In this document: positions 36,287 to 46,529 of the stretch, piece after piece
Layout of the letters: every line of letters begins with the position of its first letter
Numbering within the stretch: position 1 is the first letter of the stretch
Notes under the pieces: model-generated
Told to the model about the DNA's origin: nothing
Database searches by the model: none
The model's input: only the letters and a program-made list of their open reading frames with translations
NCBI RefSeq assembly: GCF_947623445.1
Contig: NC_135246.1
Location: forward strand, 17,839,856-17,903,855
DNA from: Clavelina lepadiformis
Lineage: Eukaryota > Chordata > Ascidiacea > Aplousobranchia > Clavelinidae
Direction: 5' to 3'
Length of the DNA stretch: 64,000 nt
Program-made: the position numbers and the translations under genes

Positions 36287-39200
36287 ATGATGAAGATCTT
36301 AGCGTTCTTCGCTCTCATCGCCGCGGTTCAGTGTCAAGACAGCAGCCTGATCCAACTTTTCAATCAAATCTCCAGCCTTTCTCCGGAGCAGCAACTGGCC
36401 CAGATTTCACAGCTCAGCTCGGATCAACTTTCGCAATTAAACCAGTATCAATCCTTGCAGCAGACTTCCTCGCAGTTGAATCAATTGGGTCAAAATTCCT
36501 TGGGTCAAACCAGCTCTTCCCAGAACTCGCTTAGTCTTCTGAACTCATTAAATTCCCAATCTCCTTCTGGTTCCACCGGTTTTAATCCGTACGCCGGGAG
36601 CAGCTACCCTTCGCAAAACTCTTTGGGTTCGTTAGGATCGTTGAGCTCGATAGGTTCGGCGAGTTCGTTAGGGTCACTTGGATCATTATATTCGAGCGGT
36701 TCTTCATCGCTCGGTCTGCTCAACTCGCTGAACTCCGGCTCATCGTCTTCGCTTGGAGGTCTTTCTGGAGGATTGGGTCAAAGCCTCTTTCAGTCATCAT
36801 GCCGTAAGTGCCATTATCTGTTATTATTTCAGCTAGTTTAGTTGAATAAGATCAGTTATAGCCATCTTTAGAAAATTATTATAAAATCATAAAGTATAAT
36901 TTAGAATGTTGTTTTTGTCTCTCGATTTCTAGTTCTTTTAAACCTAGAAATTTTGTTTTTATCTTCCAGAGGACGACTGCGAAGATAATAACAAGTTCTT
37001 ATGCTCCTATATGCGCAACAAGTGCAACTCGGGGACGATGAGCATCCTCTTCAAACAAGCATGTCCATACACGTGCGGGATCTGCAGGCCCTGCTCGATT
37101 TTTGCTCGATCATGCGTAGCAGGTACAGTTCTAAGCCCATTTGCACTGTAGATTGCGATGTTGACGTTGTGACATGCTATTAAACGTTTTGACGTTCTAT
37201 TTGCAGACGACTCCTGCGTAGACAAAAACGAAAACCTTTGTAAGTTCCTCCTCGCTCCTACAATGTGCAATAGCGGAAAATTTGCCGGTGCTGTGAGAGA
37301 CATGTGTCCGGTTTCCTGTCTCCAATGCGCGCCGTGCCCGGTACCAAAAGTGATAGAGACGCCAAAATGCTCAAAAGGTTTGTCGCTTTATTCAAGTTAC
37401 GCTAAGGTTTCTCTTTGTAATTTGATAATTTGGTATATAATTGGTAATTGCTGGTAAAATATGAATGATAATTAATCGGTAATATATATATGATTGGTAG
37501 TTCGGCTTATTTTATCTTACCTGGCGTATTTGAGGTGCTTATTTCAGAGTAAAAAAAATAGAAATATTTGGTGAAAAATATTTGTCCAACCGAAGTACCT
37601 TCATATTAGACTAAATTGCTAAAATGTTCATTTCAGATTGCAAAGACGATAAGCCGAGTTGTGAGAGGTGGGCTAAGCTTAATTACTGTGAGGCGCCGTC
37701 TAAGTACTCGCCCTGGATGAAAGAAAATTGTAAAAAAAGCTGCAGAGCTTGCACTTATTGCGTTCCACCACCAGCCATATCGGAACCTGACATCGAAGAA
37801 TTACTCAAAAGTTCTCTGCCTTCTAGCAACGCCACAAGCAAGCTGCCAGATGGCGCTACCGATCAAGGAACCGAACCCAACCAAGGTACTGGATCATAAA
37901 CCAGAAAAGATTCTTGAGACTTAGAATAGCGTAAAGTTTTGAAGTTTCTCTTTCCACTGCTTAATCATTTTTGGGATGAACTCGTGTAAACATAAACCGA
38001 GAGATGCTGTTTCCTTTATTTTAGAACAATTGTTTTATTTTCTTATCGTAGTTTATCTTTTTTGCAGCCTCTATTTTAAACAGTTTAAATCTCCTCAACA
38101 ACTACAAACCAAGCAACCTTAACAATCTGAACAGCGTCGACAACTCCGACGGTTTGGAAAATTTAGACCTGGATAATTTAAATCTCGAAAGTTTGGCCGA
38201 ATTTCTAGGCGTACCATCCCTTACGAACACATTAGAGACATCAACGTCAGAAGCAACAGAGCCGTCTGGTCCCAGCGCTCAGCTCAACACAGTTACCACT
38301 TCTAACAAGAAAGTGATCCGCAAAAGCGATATTGACGCTGAGCGTCGCGATTGCCACAGAGTTGACGACGAAAACGCCAACGCAGTCGAGCAGTGCTTAA
38401 ACAGCCACAACTACTATCGATGCTTGCACGGCGCCCAACCGCTCAGTTACGACAACCAACTTGCCAGAACCGCCCAGGCCTACGCCAACCGACTAGCAAG
38501 AGACGGCAGTCGAGGCATCACTTCCATGAACCCGTCTCGAATAGGTAAAAACTCAAAACTTTAAGTCTACTTAGAGTATGACGTCAATATCACCTCATTC
38601 TTTAATGAGGCAATAATTAAATCTTAACGTCTTCAGGTTATGCTCGACCTCGGGGCGTTGGTGAAAATCTCGCAAGCAATCGGCAAGAGGGAAAGAAATA
38701 TGACGTCAAGGAAGCGGTGGCGGATTGGTACGCGGAGGGCCTCATGTACGATTACGATGCCCAAGCACATTCCTACAACACCGGTAAGAGAAACATACAC
38801 CAGCACACATATTTTTAAGTTTTCAAACTGCAATTTTCTCGGAATATCCCATTGCGAATTTTCATTTTGACCATGTAAAGGATGTCATAGGTTTTGGAAT
38901 CAATAAATTATTACGCGTTAACTTTTATTTCACTAAAGTAATGCCAAAAATTGACCAAAATTATACATCTTAGCGCATTTCTCGCAAGTGATATGGAAAG
39001 ATACCAAGAGTGTCGGATGCGGAATTGAAAAGGTCGGCCACAAGATTTACGTAGTAGCGCATTACAGATCATCCGGTAATTCCCCGGGGCATTTCCTTCA
39101 AGAAGTTCCCAGGCCAAGTGCAGGTTGGTTATTCATACTATTTTCAAGAGCTGTTGAATGTAAATTGGCAAATAATTAACATCTGTGATGTGGCGGTAGC

Positions 39201-39591
39201 ATTTGTTTTGTTTTCTAAAGTAGTAAAGCTTTGTGTGTTCAACCGTAGTTTCCTGTTACAGTATAACCTTTTACAATTTATCATCATATTTTCTAACCGT
39301 AAGTAATTTCACGCAAACGCAGATGTGTGTCAAGCCAACTGCGGACTAGGAAGTTGTCAGCGTAATGAAAAATCGACTGACGTAAACAACAACAATGAAG
39401 ACTGTGTTTGTGACGCGGTGGGAACCAAACCTTCACTTCCGACTTGTACCGGAAGATGCGTCGTTAATTGTCCCAGGCCCAAAAATTATCGTGGTTATTG
39501 GCAAACGTCATGCGAGGGTTCTCAGATTTGCTCGTGCAACGATAGAGGTGACGTATCCAGGAATATCTGGCCCGGAGCCTGGTGCTACTAA
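36287..39591 (+). CDS. Secreted protein: three ShKT domains plus CAP (SCP/GAPR-1-like) domain
   Basis: Eight exons: 36287-36803, 36970-37122, 37207-37377, 37637-37885, 38068-38544, 38637-38783, 38974-39123, 39323-39591; 2133 nt, 710 residues plus TAA. Signal peptide MMKILAFFALIAAVQCQ. Residues ~18-170 are Gln then Ser/Leu/Gly-rich (SLSPEQQLAQ, LGSLGSL). Exons 2, 3 and 4 each encode one six-cysteine ShKT module (DDC..CGIC, DSC..CLQC, DCK..CRAC). After an Asn/Leu/Asp linker (NLDLDNLNLESLAEFL) comes the CAP domain: CLNSHNYYR, GVGENLAS, CAP1 motif AHFSQVIWKDTKSVGCG, CAP2-like YVVAHYRSSGN with Ala where most CAPs have Cys, as in GAPR-1. A ~90-residue tail holds 12 cysteines. All seven introns are phase 1, typical of shuffled extracellular modules. 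Likely extracellular matrix, mucus or tunic (inference). ShKT and CAP also occur in venoms, but nothing here indicates a toxin. Confidence 0.93.
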
Positions 39592-39759
39592 TGACTCATC
39601 AGTGCGTCACAAAGATCTCAGAAACGCCTCACCAATGCTTTTTTATTCGCTTGTCTTTCTATACGATATACTTTCTAACTTTTGGAAAGCACTCGTATTT
39701 TGTGTTCTTTTGCGCCATGGTTTTATTCTTTGTTATTATACTTTTTGGAAGATGTTCTT

Positions 39760-39765
39760 AATAAA
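39760..39765 (+). promoter_or_regulatory. Candidate polyadenylation signal of the CAP/ShKT gene
   Basis: AATAAA 170 bases after the TAA stop; another AATAAA lies near 39827. Either could be used. Confidence 0.4.
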
Positions 39766-39829
39766 TTATTTTTTTTGCAACTTTGATTTGTATAAAACAG
39801 AGGAAGTAGTCAAAATTGAATAACAGAAT

Positions 39830-41287
39830 AAAGTCGGTTAAACCCAAGTAAAGCAGGAAAAACATGTCTAGGGCGTATACCGGATAACGATTAGACAAGA
39901 ACTCTTTAATTTAGTCGAACGTTTTGCTTTTAACTCCAGGTGTTGTTTCTAATAGGGATTTGTAATGACTGAAATTGAGGAAGTTAATTCTAACATCAAA
40001 AAAGACACGGTTGGAAGGTTTTAAGGCGTTAACTAAAAAAACATGAAATTGTTAATTAAGATTATTCATTAATTAAAAGAGATAAACCAAAAATAATTTA
40101 AGAAAAATTGTTAATCTAATTGCAGTTTTTATTTGACTTTTTCCAAGTCGAAAAGAGACCCAGGAGATCCAAAAATGAATTTCGAAATTTTTTGGGACAA
40201 AATCATTAATAAGCGCTAAACAGTTAACGATAAATTCACTGGTGAGGTTTTTTCCAATTGTTGTATCTGTAAATAGTTAAGGTTTATCGTCTTAGGGTAC
40301 CCGGCCGCTTCTATGCCCAGCATTCACCAAATTTAAGCTTGTTGTATGTGACGGTCCAGGCAATGGACCGGTTGAAACCCTGTTATCGTCAACTAATTAC
40401 AATTAAAACATCGATTTGCCCCAAAGCTATGCGTAGTTAAACGGCGACCATTCCAAATGCAGTTACGGACTTTGCTTTAGACTTAAATATCAACAACAGG
40501 GAGAATAAACAAAATAAATAATAAAAACCAGACTTGGTGGTAATTGCTGAAAACTATATTTTTAGGTTTGTTATCCTGGCCTACCACTCAAAATGGCCCA
40601 AAAATCTAGAAATATTGAAGCAACTCAAGAAAAGCCTTAAGTTCACAAACTCTCCTTAAACAATTGCGTTCCGCGACCACATGAAGCACGATCAAGATTA
40701 TAATTCTTGAAACGAAGAAGAAAACCGGACTCCTGGCAATTTTTTTGCGGTGATAAATAAAATGAATTACTTAATGTGAGGAGCAAGTCCAAAAACAATT
40801 TGATCTTATTTAATTTTTACTTGACTTGACTTTAATTTGACTTATTTTATTGATTTTGATCTAATTTGATCTTATTCAACACTACTCACTAAATATTCTG
40901 GTAAAATAGTTTTGAAGAATAATTCTTCGTTAGATAAATATAAGCAAAAGAATATCGCAATATTGACCTTTAATTGTGACGTAGATGAAGACTCTTGTGA
41001 TGTCATTGGTAATCACAGACAACATTTGCAGCAATACCTACTGTATATCACGTATATATTTGTTACTGCCGATAGCGTGAAAGGTGATAGCTTATAACTC
41101 GACCACGGCAACTAGTACGGAACCGGATTGACGGGACCTTCGTTCTTGTTGTGTTACAGCGGCCCGATGTAAAGAAATTTTAATCATCGCTTTTCTGTAC
41201 AACTCCGTTAGTGACTTTCCTTATACGTTTTAATCCACGAGTTTTACATTCCAATACAAACTGCTTTATTCTGTACGCTTGGTCTGG
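39830..41287. other. Intergenic AT-rich region
   Basis: No gene seen. A block at ~40315-40375 (CCCAGCATTCACCAAA, then GTCCAGGCAATGG) recurs in diverged form at ~50170-50215 (CCCAGCATTTACCAAA, then GTCCAGACAATGG), so it holds an old dispersed repeat. Confidence 0.45.
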
Positions 41288-41602
41288 AGTGGATCGTGAA
41301 AGCGGTAAACGAGCATGCGCCTATTAAACAAAAGTTCAGAATGGTGACCAATTGAATACAATAACTCGACAAAACCATTGCTACCGGATTGAAGATTAGA
41401 TGTGCCACTGGAATGCAAGTGTTGCTTGGTTTTTAACGATCTGTACCGAATGTGTCTGTATATAAACCAATCACCTACCCACTCTCTGCTCCGCTAACTT
41501 CTAATCTCATTCACTCGAGTAATTGTAGAATAAAATAAATCTTCTTCATTATCTGTCAATCAAAGTACTGCTCCCATCGAGAAGCATAATTAGCAGCGAG
41601 AT
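41288..41602 (+). repeat. 315-bp direct repeat A, copy 1 (LTR-like)
   Basis: Almost identical, without indels, to 41955-42269 (offset 667). Contains TATATAAACC near 41459 and AATAAAATAAATC about 70 bases later, the order of a promoter and polyadenylation signal in an LTR. No TG..CA termini or adjacent gag/pol are seen, so the LTR reading is tentative. Confidence 0.6.
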
Positions 41603-41881
41603 AAGAAATCGCGGGCAGCGTAACCTGTTTTGGGCAGGTGTTGTACAGGGGAGGGTGTAAAAGGTGTAAATAGCGTGAATCTAAAACTTACTATGAAAAC
41701 AATAAAAAGAATCACAACTGGCACAAATCATTCATACTAAACAGTACGAAGTCACGCATCGTGGGTGAAATACCTCCAAATATACATCTGAAAGCAAACC
41801 AATGCTGATTTAAAACAATAGTGCGGTATTAAATTATAACATGGTTATTATAGAACGAATTAGTACGTGAATTATCGTGAC

Positions 41882-41943
41882 AACTTGACTTAAAAAAGTG
41901 GTTTTGTTTATGGGTACTCCTACTTTTTCTTCAGTTTTTAGTC
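41882..41943 (+). repeat. 62-bp direct repeat B, copy 1
   Basis: AACTTGACTTAAAAAAGTGG through TTCAGTTTTTAGTC; matches 42283-42344 with one visible change. The two B copies bracket the second A repeat. Confidence 0.7.
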
Positions 41944-41954
41944 TGATCCACTGA

Positions 41955-42269
41955 AGTGGATCGTGAAAGCGGTAAACGAGCACGCGCCTATTAAACAAAA
42001 GTTCAGAATGGTGACCAATGGAATACAATAACTCGACAAAACCATTTCTACCGGATTGAAGATTAGATGTGCCGCTGGAATGCAAGTGTTGCTTGGTTTT
42101 TAACGATCTGTACCGAATGTGTCTGTATATAAACCAATCACCTACCCACTCTCTGCTCCGCTAACTTCTAATCTCATTCACTCAAGTAATTGTAGAATAA
42201 AATAAATCTTCTTCATTATCTGTCAATCAAAGTACTGCTCCCATCGAGAAGCATAATTAGCAGCGAGAT
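41955..42269 (+). repeat. 315-bp direct repeat A, copy 2 (LTR-like)
   Basis: Second copy of the 41288 repeat, with only a handful of substitutions. It lies between two 62-bp B repeats (B-A-B). Confidence 0.6.
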
Positions 42270-42282
42270 TAAAAAACTTGAC

Positions 42283-42344
42283 AACTTGACTTAAAAAAGT
42301 GGTTTTGTTTATGGGCACTCCTACTTTTTCTTCAGTTTTTAGTC
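42283..42344 (+). repeat. 62-bp direct repeat B, copy 2
   Basis: Copy of 41882-41943, directly after the second A repeat. Confidence 0.7.
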
Positions 42345-42639
42345 CAAATTAACAGGCGTTGAAGTAGATAATTCGCTATACTATAAATTTGCAATCATAT
42401 CTGCACAAAGATTGAAAATTAATTCATTTGCAAAATCGTGCAAAAGATGTAAATTGTAATTAATTATTCAAAAAAGGATCTTGGATCTTGCCTTTGTGTT
42501 AACAGGGGACGGACGGACGATATCTTTAACATTATCTTAACATAACATTATCTTTATCTTTAACGACAGGGGACGGTATCTTTAACCTTCACAAGTTTTA
42601 GTTTTTATTTATTTATTTACAAGTTCAATTTTTTCTTGC

Positions 42640-43255
42640 ATGGTTGTTATGAAAACACTTCCTTAGGAAAATCTGTGTAAACTGCATATTTACCCCTGTG
42701 CTCCAGCTCGGCAAACAGGTTGATAAAGTACTTAACTCAATGTAACGCCGTTTCACTTAAGGCATGGAAAAATATATAGCTCAATGAAAGATACCTGTTA
42801 TAAGTCCAACGAGATGGCTTATTAAGTATGCCCCATTTTTAATGCCCCATTTCATTTGCACAGCATTGCTGCAACACGTAAGTAGCCGCGGATGTGAAGT
42901 GGTCTAAAGTGAACAAAACATGGAGCTATATGCTTTAGATCTCAAAAATCCTTTTACGAAGCAAGGCTTGCGGAAGTTGATTCTTTCGCCAATTGATCAG
43001 TTTAATCCTAGACAAATGCCATTACGGTAATACAATACAAATTTTTTTCTTACCGTAAATACATAATGTGTATGTTTTATCGTCGTTGCTTACCCTCGGC
43101 ATGGGTCATTATTTTTAAACCGACAAGGTTATTTTGCCGCAAACAGAAAAGTAACTTTAAATATTCCAACTGATTTCGCAAATTGATTTTAAAGACGCGC
43201 ATAAAGCACTACTCAAAAAAAGTCTATTCATACACATACCGCTTCAAGAACAATT
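42640..43255. repeat. Left arm of inverted repeat flanking the Sox-like gene
   Basis: 42640-42790 is the reverse complement of ~48145-48312 (GCATGGTTGTTA..GAAAACACTTC, CTCCAGCTCGGCAAACAGGTT, CAATGTAACGCCG). 43040-43255 is the reverse complement of ~46530-46765 (TTTTAAACCGACAAGG, AAACAGAAAAGTAACTTT, CGCATAA-GCA). The order is mirrored, so these are arms of one inverted repeat, not scattered matches. Confidence 0.7.
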
Positions 43256-43771
43256 TTAACCAAATATCGCGAAATTTATTTATTCATTTATATTTATTTA
43301 GCGAAACCACCACCAGTCATGCTGCAAAGTTTTGAAAAAGAAAACAGATTAAACGATGAATGTTACCTGTGCTCTTTACACGCTTGTAGTATAACATTAA
43401 TTTAGCGAACATTGTTTTAGTTTGTACAGACTTTAATTAATTATTACTTATGCAAACTGGCGTATAACTGTGGTTGCAGATTTTTGATTTGTTTTCCTGT
43501 TTTTACTTACATAAAACATTGATTACCTATATCGCTTACTTCCAAATAACTTACTCTTTTAGGCTACTCCATAGCTTTAGAATAAAATCAAGAAGTATGA
43601 CAAAATGGAATTCCAAATCCGGTTACTAACTAACACCAGATGTTCAAACTCGACCGGACGCTAAAACATCAACACTGCATTAAATTGCAAAAATAATTCA
43701 CTTTTTATATTTCATACTTTTAGGGAAATATGTTTTTTTTCGCGCATTAAGAATTGCCGTCAGAGAAATAG

Positions 43772-45220
43772 TTATGCAGGTATAAGAAGTCGGCTGGCTA
43801 CATCTAGAGGGATAGAATCTTGCTCATGTAAAAATTCTTCAGAGTGTTCATAATTATTTTGCAGGAAAGCAGCCGCATTGTTATTTGCAGTGTTAGGTGG
43901 ACAAGAAATTGGATCAGACTCGTAAATATAACTAGATCCAGGAGTTATAGAAGCAGTAGGGCAACTATTACTGGATCCAGGAGTTATAGAAGCAGTAGGG
44001 CAACTATTACTGGATCCAGGAGTTATAGAGACAGTAGGGCAACTATTACTGGATCCAGGAGTTATAGAAGCAGTAGGGCAACTATTACTGGATCCAGGAG
44101 TTATAGAAGCAGTAGGGCAACTATTACTGGATCCAGGAGTTAGAGAAACAGTAGGGTAACTATTACTGGATCCAGGAGTTAGACAAGCAGTAGGGTACCT
44201 ATTACTGGATCCAACATCAGGACCAGCGTAGCGACCGTGATTGCTATGTCCAATATCAGGACCAATGAAACTACTTGTTGGAGTAGCGTGAACAAGTTGG
44301 TTAGTATAACTCGGTCTAGGAGCCGGTTCATGGAGCTGATGTTGCTGTTGCTGCTGATGTTGTTGATGTTGTTGATACTGCTGATGAAGCTGATGCAGCT
44401 GATGCTCTTGATGCTGTGGATGCAGCGGGTCCTGATGCGGCTGATGCAGCGGATGCTCTTGATGCAGCAGATGCTCTTGATGCTGCAGATGGTGCGGATG
44501 CGGCTGAGGCAGCTGATGCGACTGATGCGGCTGATGGGGCAGATGCGGTGGATGCAGCGGATGCTGCCGATGCTCTTGATGCGGCTGAAGCGACTGATGC
44601 GGCTGATGCGGCTGATGCGGCTGATGCGGCTGATGCGGCTGATGCGGCTGATGCGGCTGATGCGGCTGATGCGGCTGATGCGGCTGAAGCTGCGGCTGAT
44701 GCGGCTGATGCGGCTGATGCGGCTGAAGCTGCGGATGCTGCGGATGCTGCGGATGCTGCGGATGCTGCGGATGCTGCGGATGCTGCGGATGCTGCGGATG
44801 CTGCGGATGCTGCGGATGCTGCGGATGCTGCGGATGCTGCGGATGCTGCGGATGCAGCTGATGGTACTGATGCTGCCGATGCTGTTGATTCGGCTGAAGC
44901 AGCTGATGCAGCGGATGCTGCCGATCTTGTTGTTGCGCCGTTAATCGGGCTGCTGTTGTGTAGTAACCTTGACCACATGTAGCGTTAACGCAATTTTTAC
45001 CATTCTTTGTGGATCTTGATTTCTTCCTCCGAGGTCGATATTTGTAATCAGGGTGCTTTATCATGTGTTCTTCTCGCAAGCGTTTCGCCTTCTCAACGTA
45101 AGGGCGTTTTTCCTCCTCCGACATCATCTTCCATTTTGCCCCTAAACGCTTAGAAATTTGTGAATTATGCATTTTTGGGTTGTCTTCGGCCATTTTTCGG
45201 CGTTCCTCGCGGGCCCAAAC
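43772..45220 (-). CDS. Sox-type HMG-box protein exon with His/Pro/Gln repeat tail (5' exon not found)
   Basis: Sox proteins are DNA-bending transcription factors. The exon starts at acceptor CTAG|GTTTGGGCC (45221/45220) and reads [20 protein letters not shown], then [20 protein letters not shown] and [13 protein letters not shown], ending at TAA 43772-43774 (about 482 residues). This is HMG-box helices 1-3 without the usual first ~10 residues (RPMNAFM), so an upstream exon must supply them if the gene works. KMHNS..ISKRLGA is most like SoxB. The tail has ~14 HPQ, then HQP repeats, Gln-rich blocks, seven 13-residue [17 protein letters not shown] repeats and a conserved end (NNYEHSE, DSIPLD). 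I searched upstream to 46.8 kb and saw no exon for the missing part. It may be a functional fast-evolving gene or a decayed exon; the long intact frame favours function or recent copying. Confidence 0.75.
   Translation of the reverse strand, partial: VWAREERRKMAEDNPKMHNSQISKRLGAKWKMMSEEEKRPYVEKAKRLREEHMIKHPDYKYRPRRKKSRSTKNGKNCVNATCGQGYYTTAARLTAQQQDRQHPLHQLLQPNQQHRQHQYHQLHPQHPQHPQHPQHPQHPQHPQHPQHPQHPQHPQHPQHPQHPQLQPHQPHQPHQPQLQPHQPHQPHQPHQPHQPHQPHQPHQPHQPHQSLQPHQEHRQHPLHPPHLPHQPHQSHQLPQPHPHHLQHQEHLLHQEHPLHQPHQDPLHPQHQEHQLHQLHQQYQQHQQHQQQQQHQLHEPAPRPSYTNQLVHATPTSSFIGPDIGHSNHGRYAGPDVGSSNRYPTACLTPGSSNSYPTVSLTPGSSNSCPTASITPGSSNSCPTASITPGSSNSCPTVSITPGSSNSCPTASITPGSSNSCPTASITPGSSYIYESDPISCPPNTANNNAAAFLQNNYEHSEEFLHEQDSIPLDVASRLLIPA
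43935..44213 (-). repeat. 39-bp minisatellite, seven units, coding
   Basis: GATCCA recurs exactly every 39 bases at 43935, 43974, 44013, 44052, 44091, 44130, 44169 and 44208. Each unit encodes 13 residues of the [13 protein letters not shown] type on the - strand. The unit length preserves frame, and units near the centre are nearly identical, which suggests recent unequal exchange. Confidence 0.95.
44340..44930 (-). repeat. 9-bp coding minisatellite (HPQ/HQP codons)
   Basis: 44728-44853 is fourteen copies of GCTGCGGAT (His-Pro-Gln on the - strand). 44599-44679 is nine copies of GCGGCTGAT (His-Gln-Pro), with three more at 44692-44718. Flanks are degenerate forms with CAG/CAT codons. The repeat lacks stop codons in several frames, creating long spurious open frames on both strands. 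Confidence 0.95.
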
Positions 45221-46380
45221 CTAGTAAAAAGATAACAGAAAATACCACAATTTCGATATTTTATCGTTTTTGTGCTATTGATGTTTTATGTACTAAATTA
45301 TAATGATGTAAACGTCTGTTTGCAAACTTTATATTCTCGTTTAGGTAGCTGCAAGTATATTCGAAGAAATTGATGCTACATTTGTTGCAACTTGTTTCAG
45401 TTTAATCAATTTGCGAATTGCCAACCGTCTATTATTTGCTCGCCATTGTCTGGATGATTTTATGAAACTAACTTAGGTGAATGCAGAGTGCATCGGATAC
45501 TCTTATTAGGGATCGATGCGTTCAATCAAATACAGCGACTGGCAAAAACCCACCAGTTCGCGTTAATTTTTTTCAATCTCTGTAGATGCTAATTAACGAT
45601 TCCGTGGTTGTCCCATACGTCGCGATAAAATTAATCAAAAGAACCACCACCGCCGCAATGCAAACAAAATGGCGACGAGACATATTTTTGACATAGACTT
45701 GGGGAACGAAATAATATTAAAATTGACTTATCATTAAGAACCGTTTTTATTTTTTTGGTTAATCGCAAAGAGAGTTTTAATCCGAACCGAGAATGTTTAT
45801 TTTTGCTTCGTTACGTAGAAAATGAATTGTCAAAATTTCTGATGTACTTCGTTATACATTTCATTCATCAGCCAACTTAAATCATGTTCCTGCGATGCGA
45901 TGGAATGAAATATAACGAGAAACTGTCTGATAGGCGGAAATTACAAGTTGAGACTTTAAATCTTTGTGGGCATTTGTTCGCCGGTTGTTAATATAATGCA
46001 GCTTAAGAGGAATCTTCATAAATTATTACAGTTACCTCAAAAATCTTTGTAGTTTGAACCCACCGTGTACAGGCCAAATAACAACAAACAAAAGCGTACA
46101 AAATAATAAATCTTGCTACTGTTGTTGCGTTAACAGGAAATATTATAACTTAAACATCGTCTGAAGTAACACATTCTCACTTTAAAATCGGTTTATACTG
46201 CACCTGCATATATGTATAGAAATTAGACATGAAAGACGATCTAAACTATGTAATCAAAGAGAAATAAAAGCGCAATGGAATGGAATGAGCATGTGACGGA
46301 AAAACGATGAAAACCGATTTTTACATTTAGTTTAAATATATTCATTGGAATACTTTATTCTAAACATAAAGTCGTGGACG
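45221..46380. other. Region upstream of the Sox-like exon
   Basis: Intron or upstream DNA. The ~90 bases next to the acceptor are shared with the two downstream Sox pseudogenes (ATCGAAATTGTGGT). I see no HMG-box first exon. Confidence 0.5.
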
Positions 46381-46515
46381 GCACTCGACATGGCGGCCTA
46401 TTGGTTACTACATCTGGGTCGCAATTATGCGACCTGGATTCGATACCCAGTTGCTTTATCGTTTTTAATACCCTCGAGCAAAATATGAACGACGCTTGCT
46501 TCTGTTCAGCTTAAA
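46381..46515 (+). mobile_element. tRNA-derived SINE, copy C (best tRNA-like head)
   Basis: A-box-like TGGCGGCCTATTGGTTA, an anticodon-arm-like GGGTCGCAATTATGCGACC, B-box GATTCGATACCC inside a CTGG..CCAG stem, then the shared body ending CGCTTGCTTCTGTTCAG. It interrupts or abuts the right inverted-repeat arm. Confidence 0.55.
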
Positions 46516-46529
46516 ATTCGAGCATCACA

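Noticed and set aside
43935..44213. CRISPR-like array (regular 39-bp periodicity)
   Set aside because: No variable spacers: whole units repeat and encode in-frame peptide, in an intron-bearing animal genome. It is a coding minisatellite.
44237..44982. Long open frames opposite and beside the HPQ/HQP repeat (Leu-Met-Arg, Asp-Ala-Ala and Ala-Ser-Ala runs)
   Set aside because: They are by-products of the 9-bp repeat lacking stops in several frames. Only the - strand frame continues into an HMG box and a conserved tail shared with the pseudogenes.
46381..46515. Possible genuine tRNA gene
   Set aside because: A and B boxes are visible but no complete acceptor stem pairs; the downstream body matches other SINE copies, so it is a SINE.
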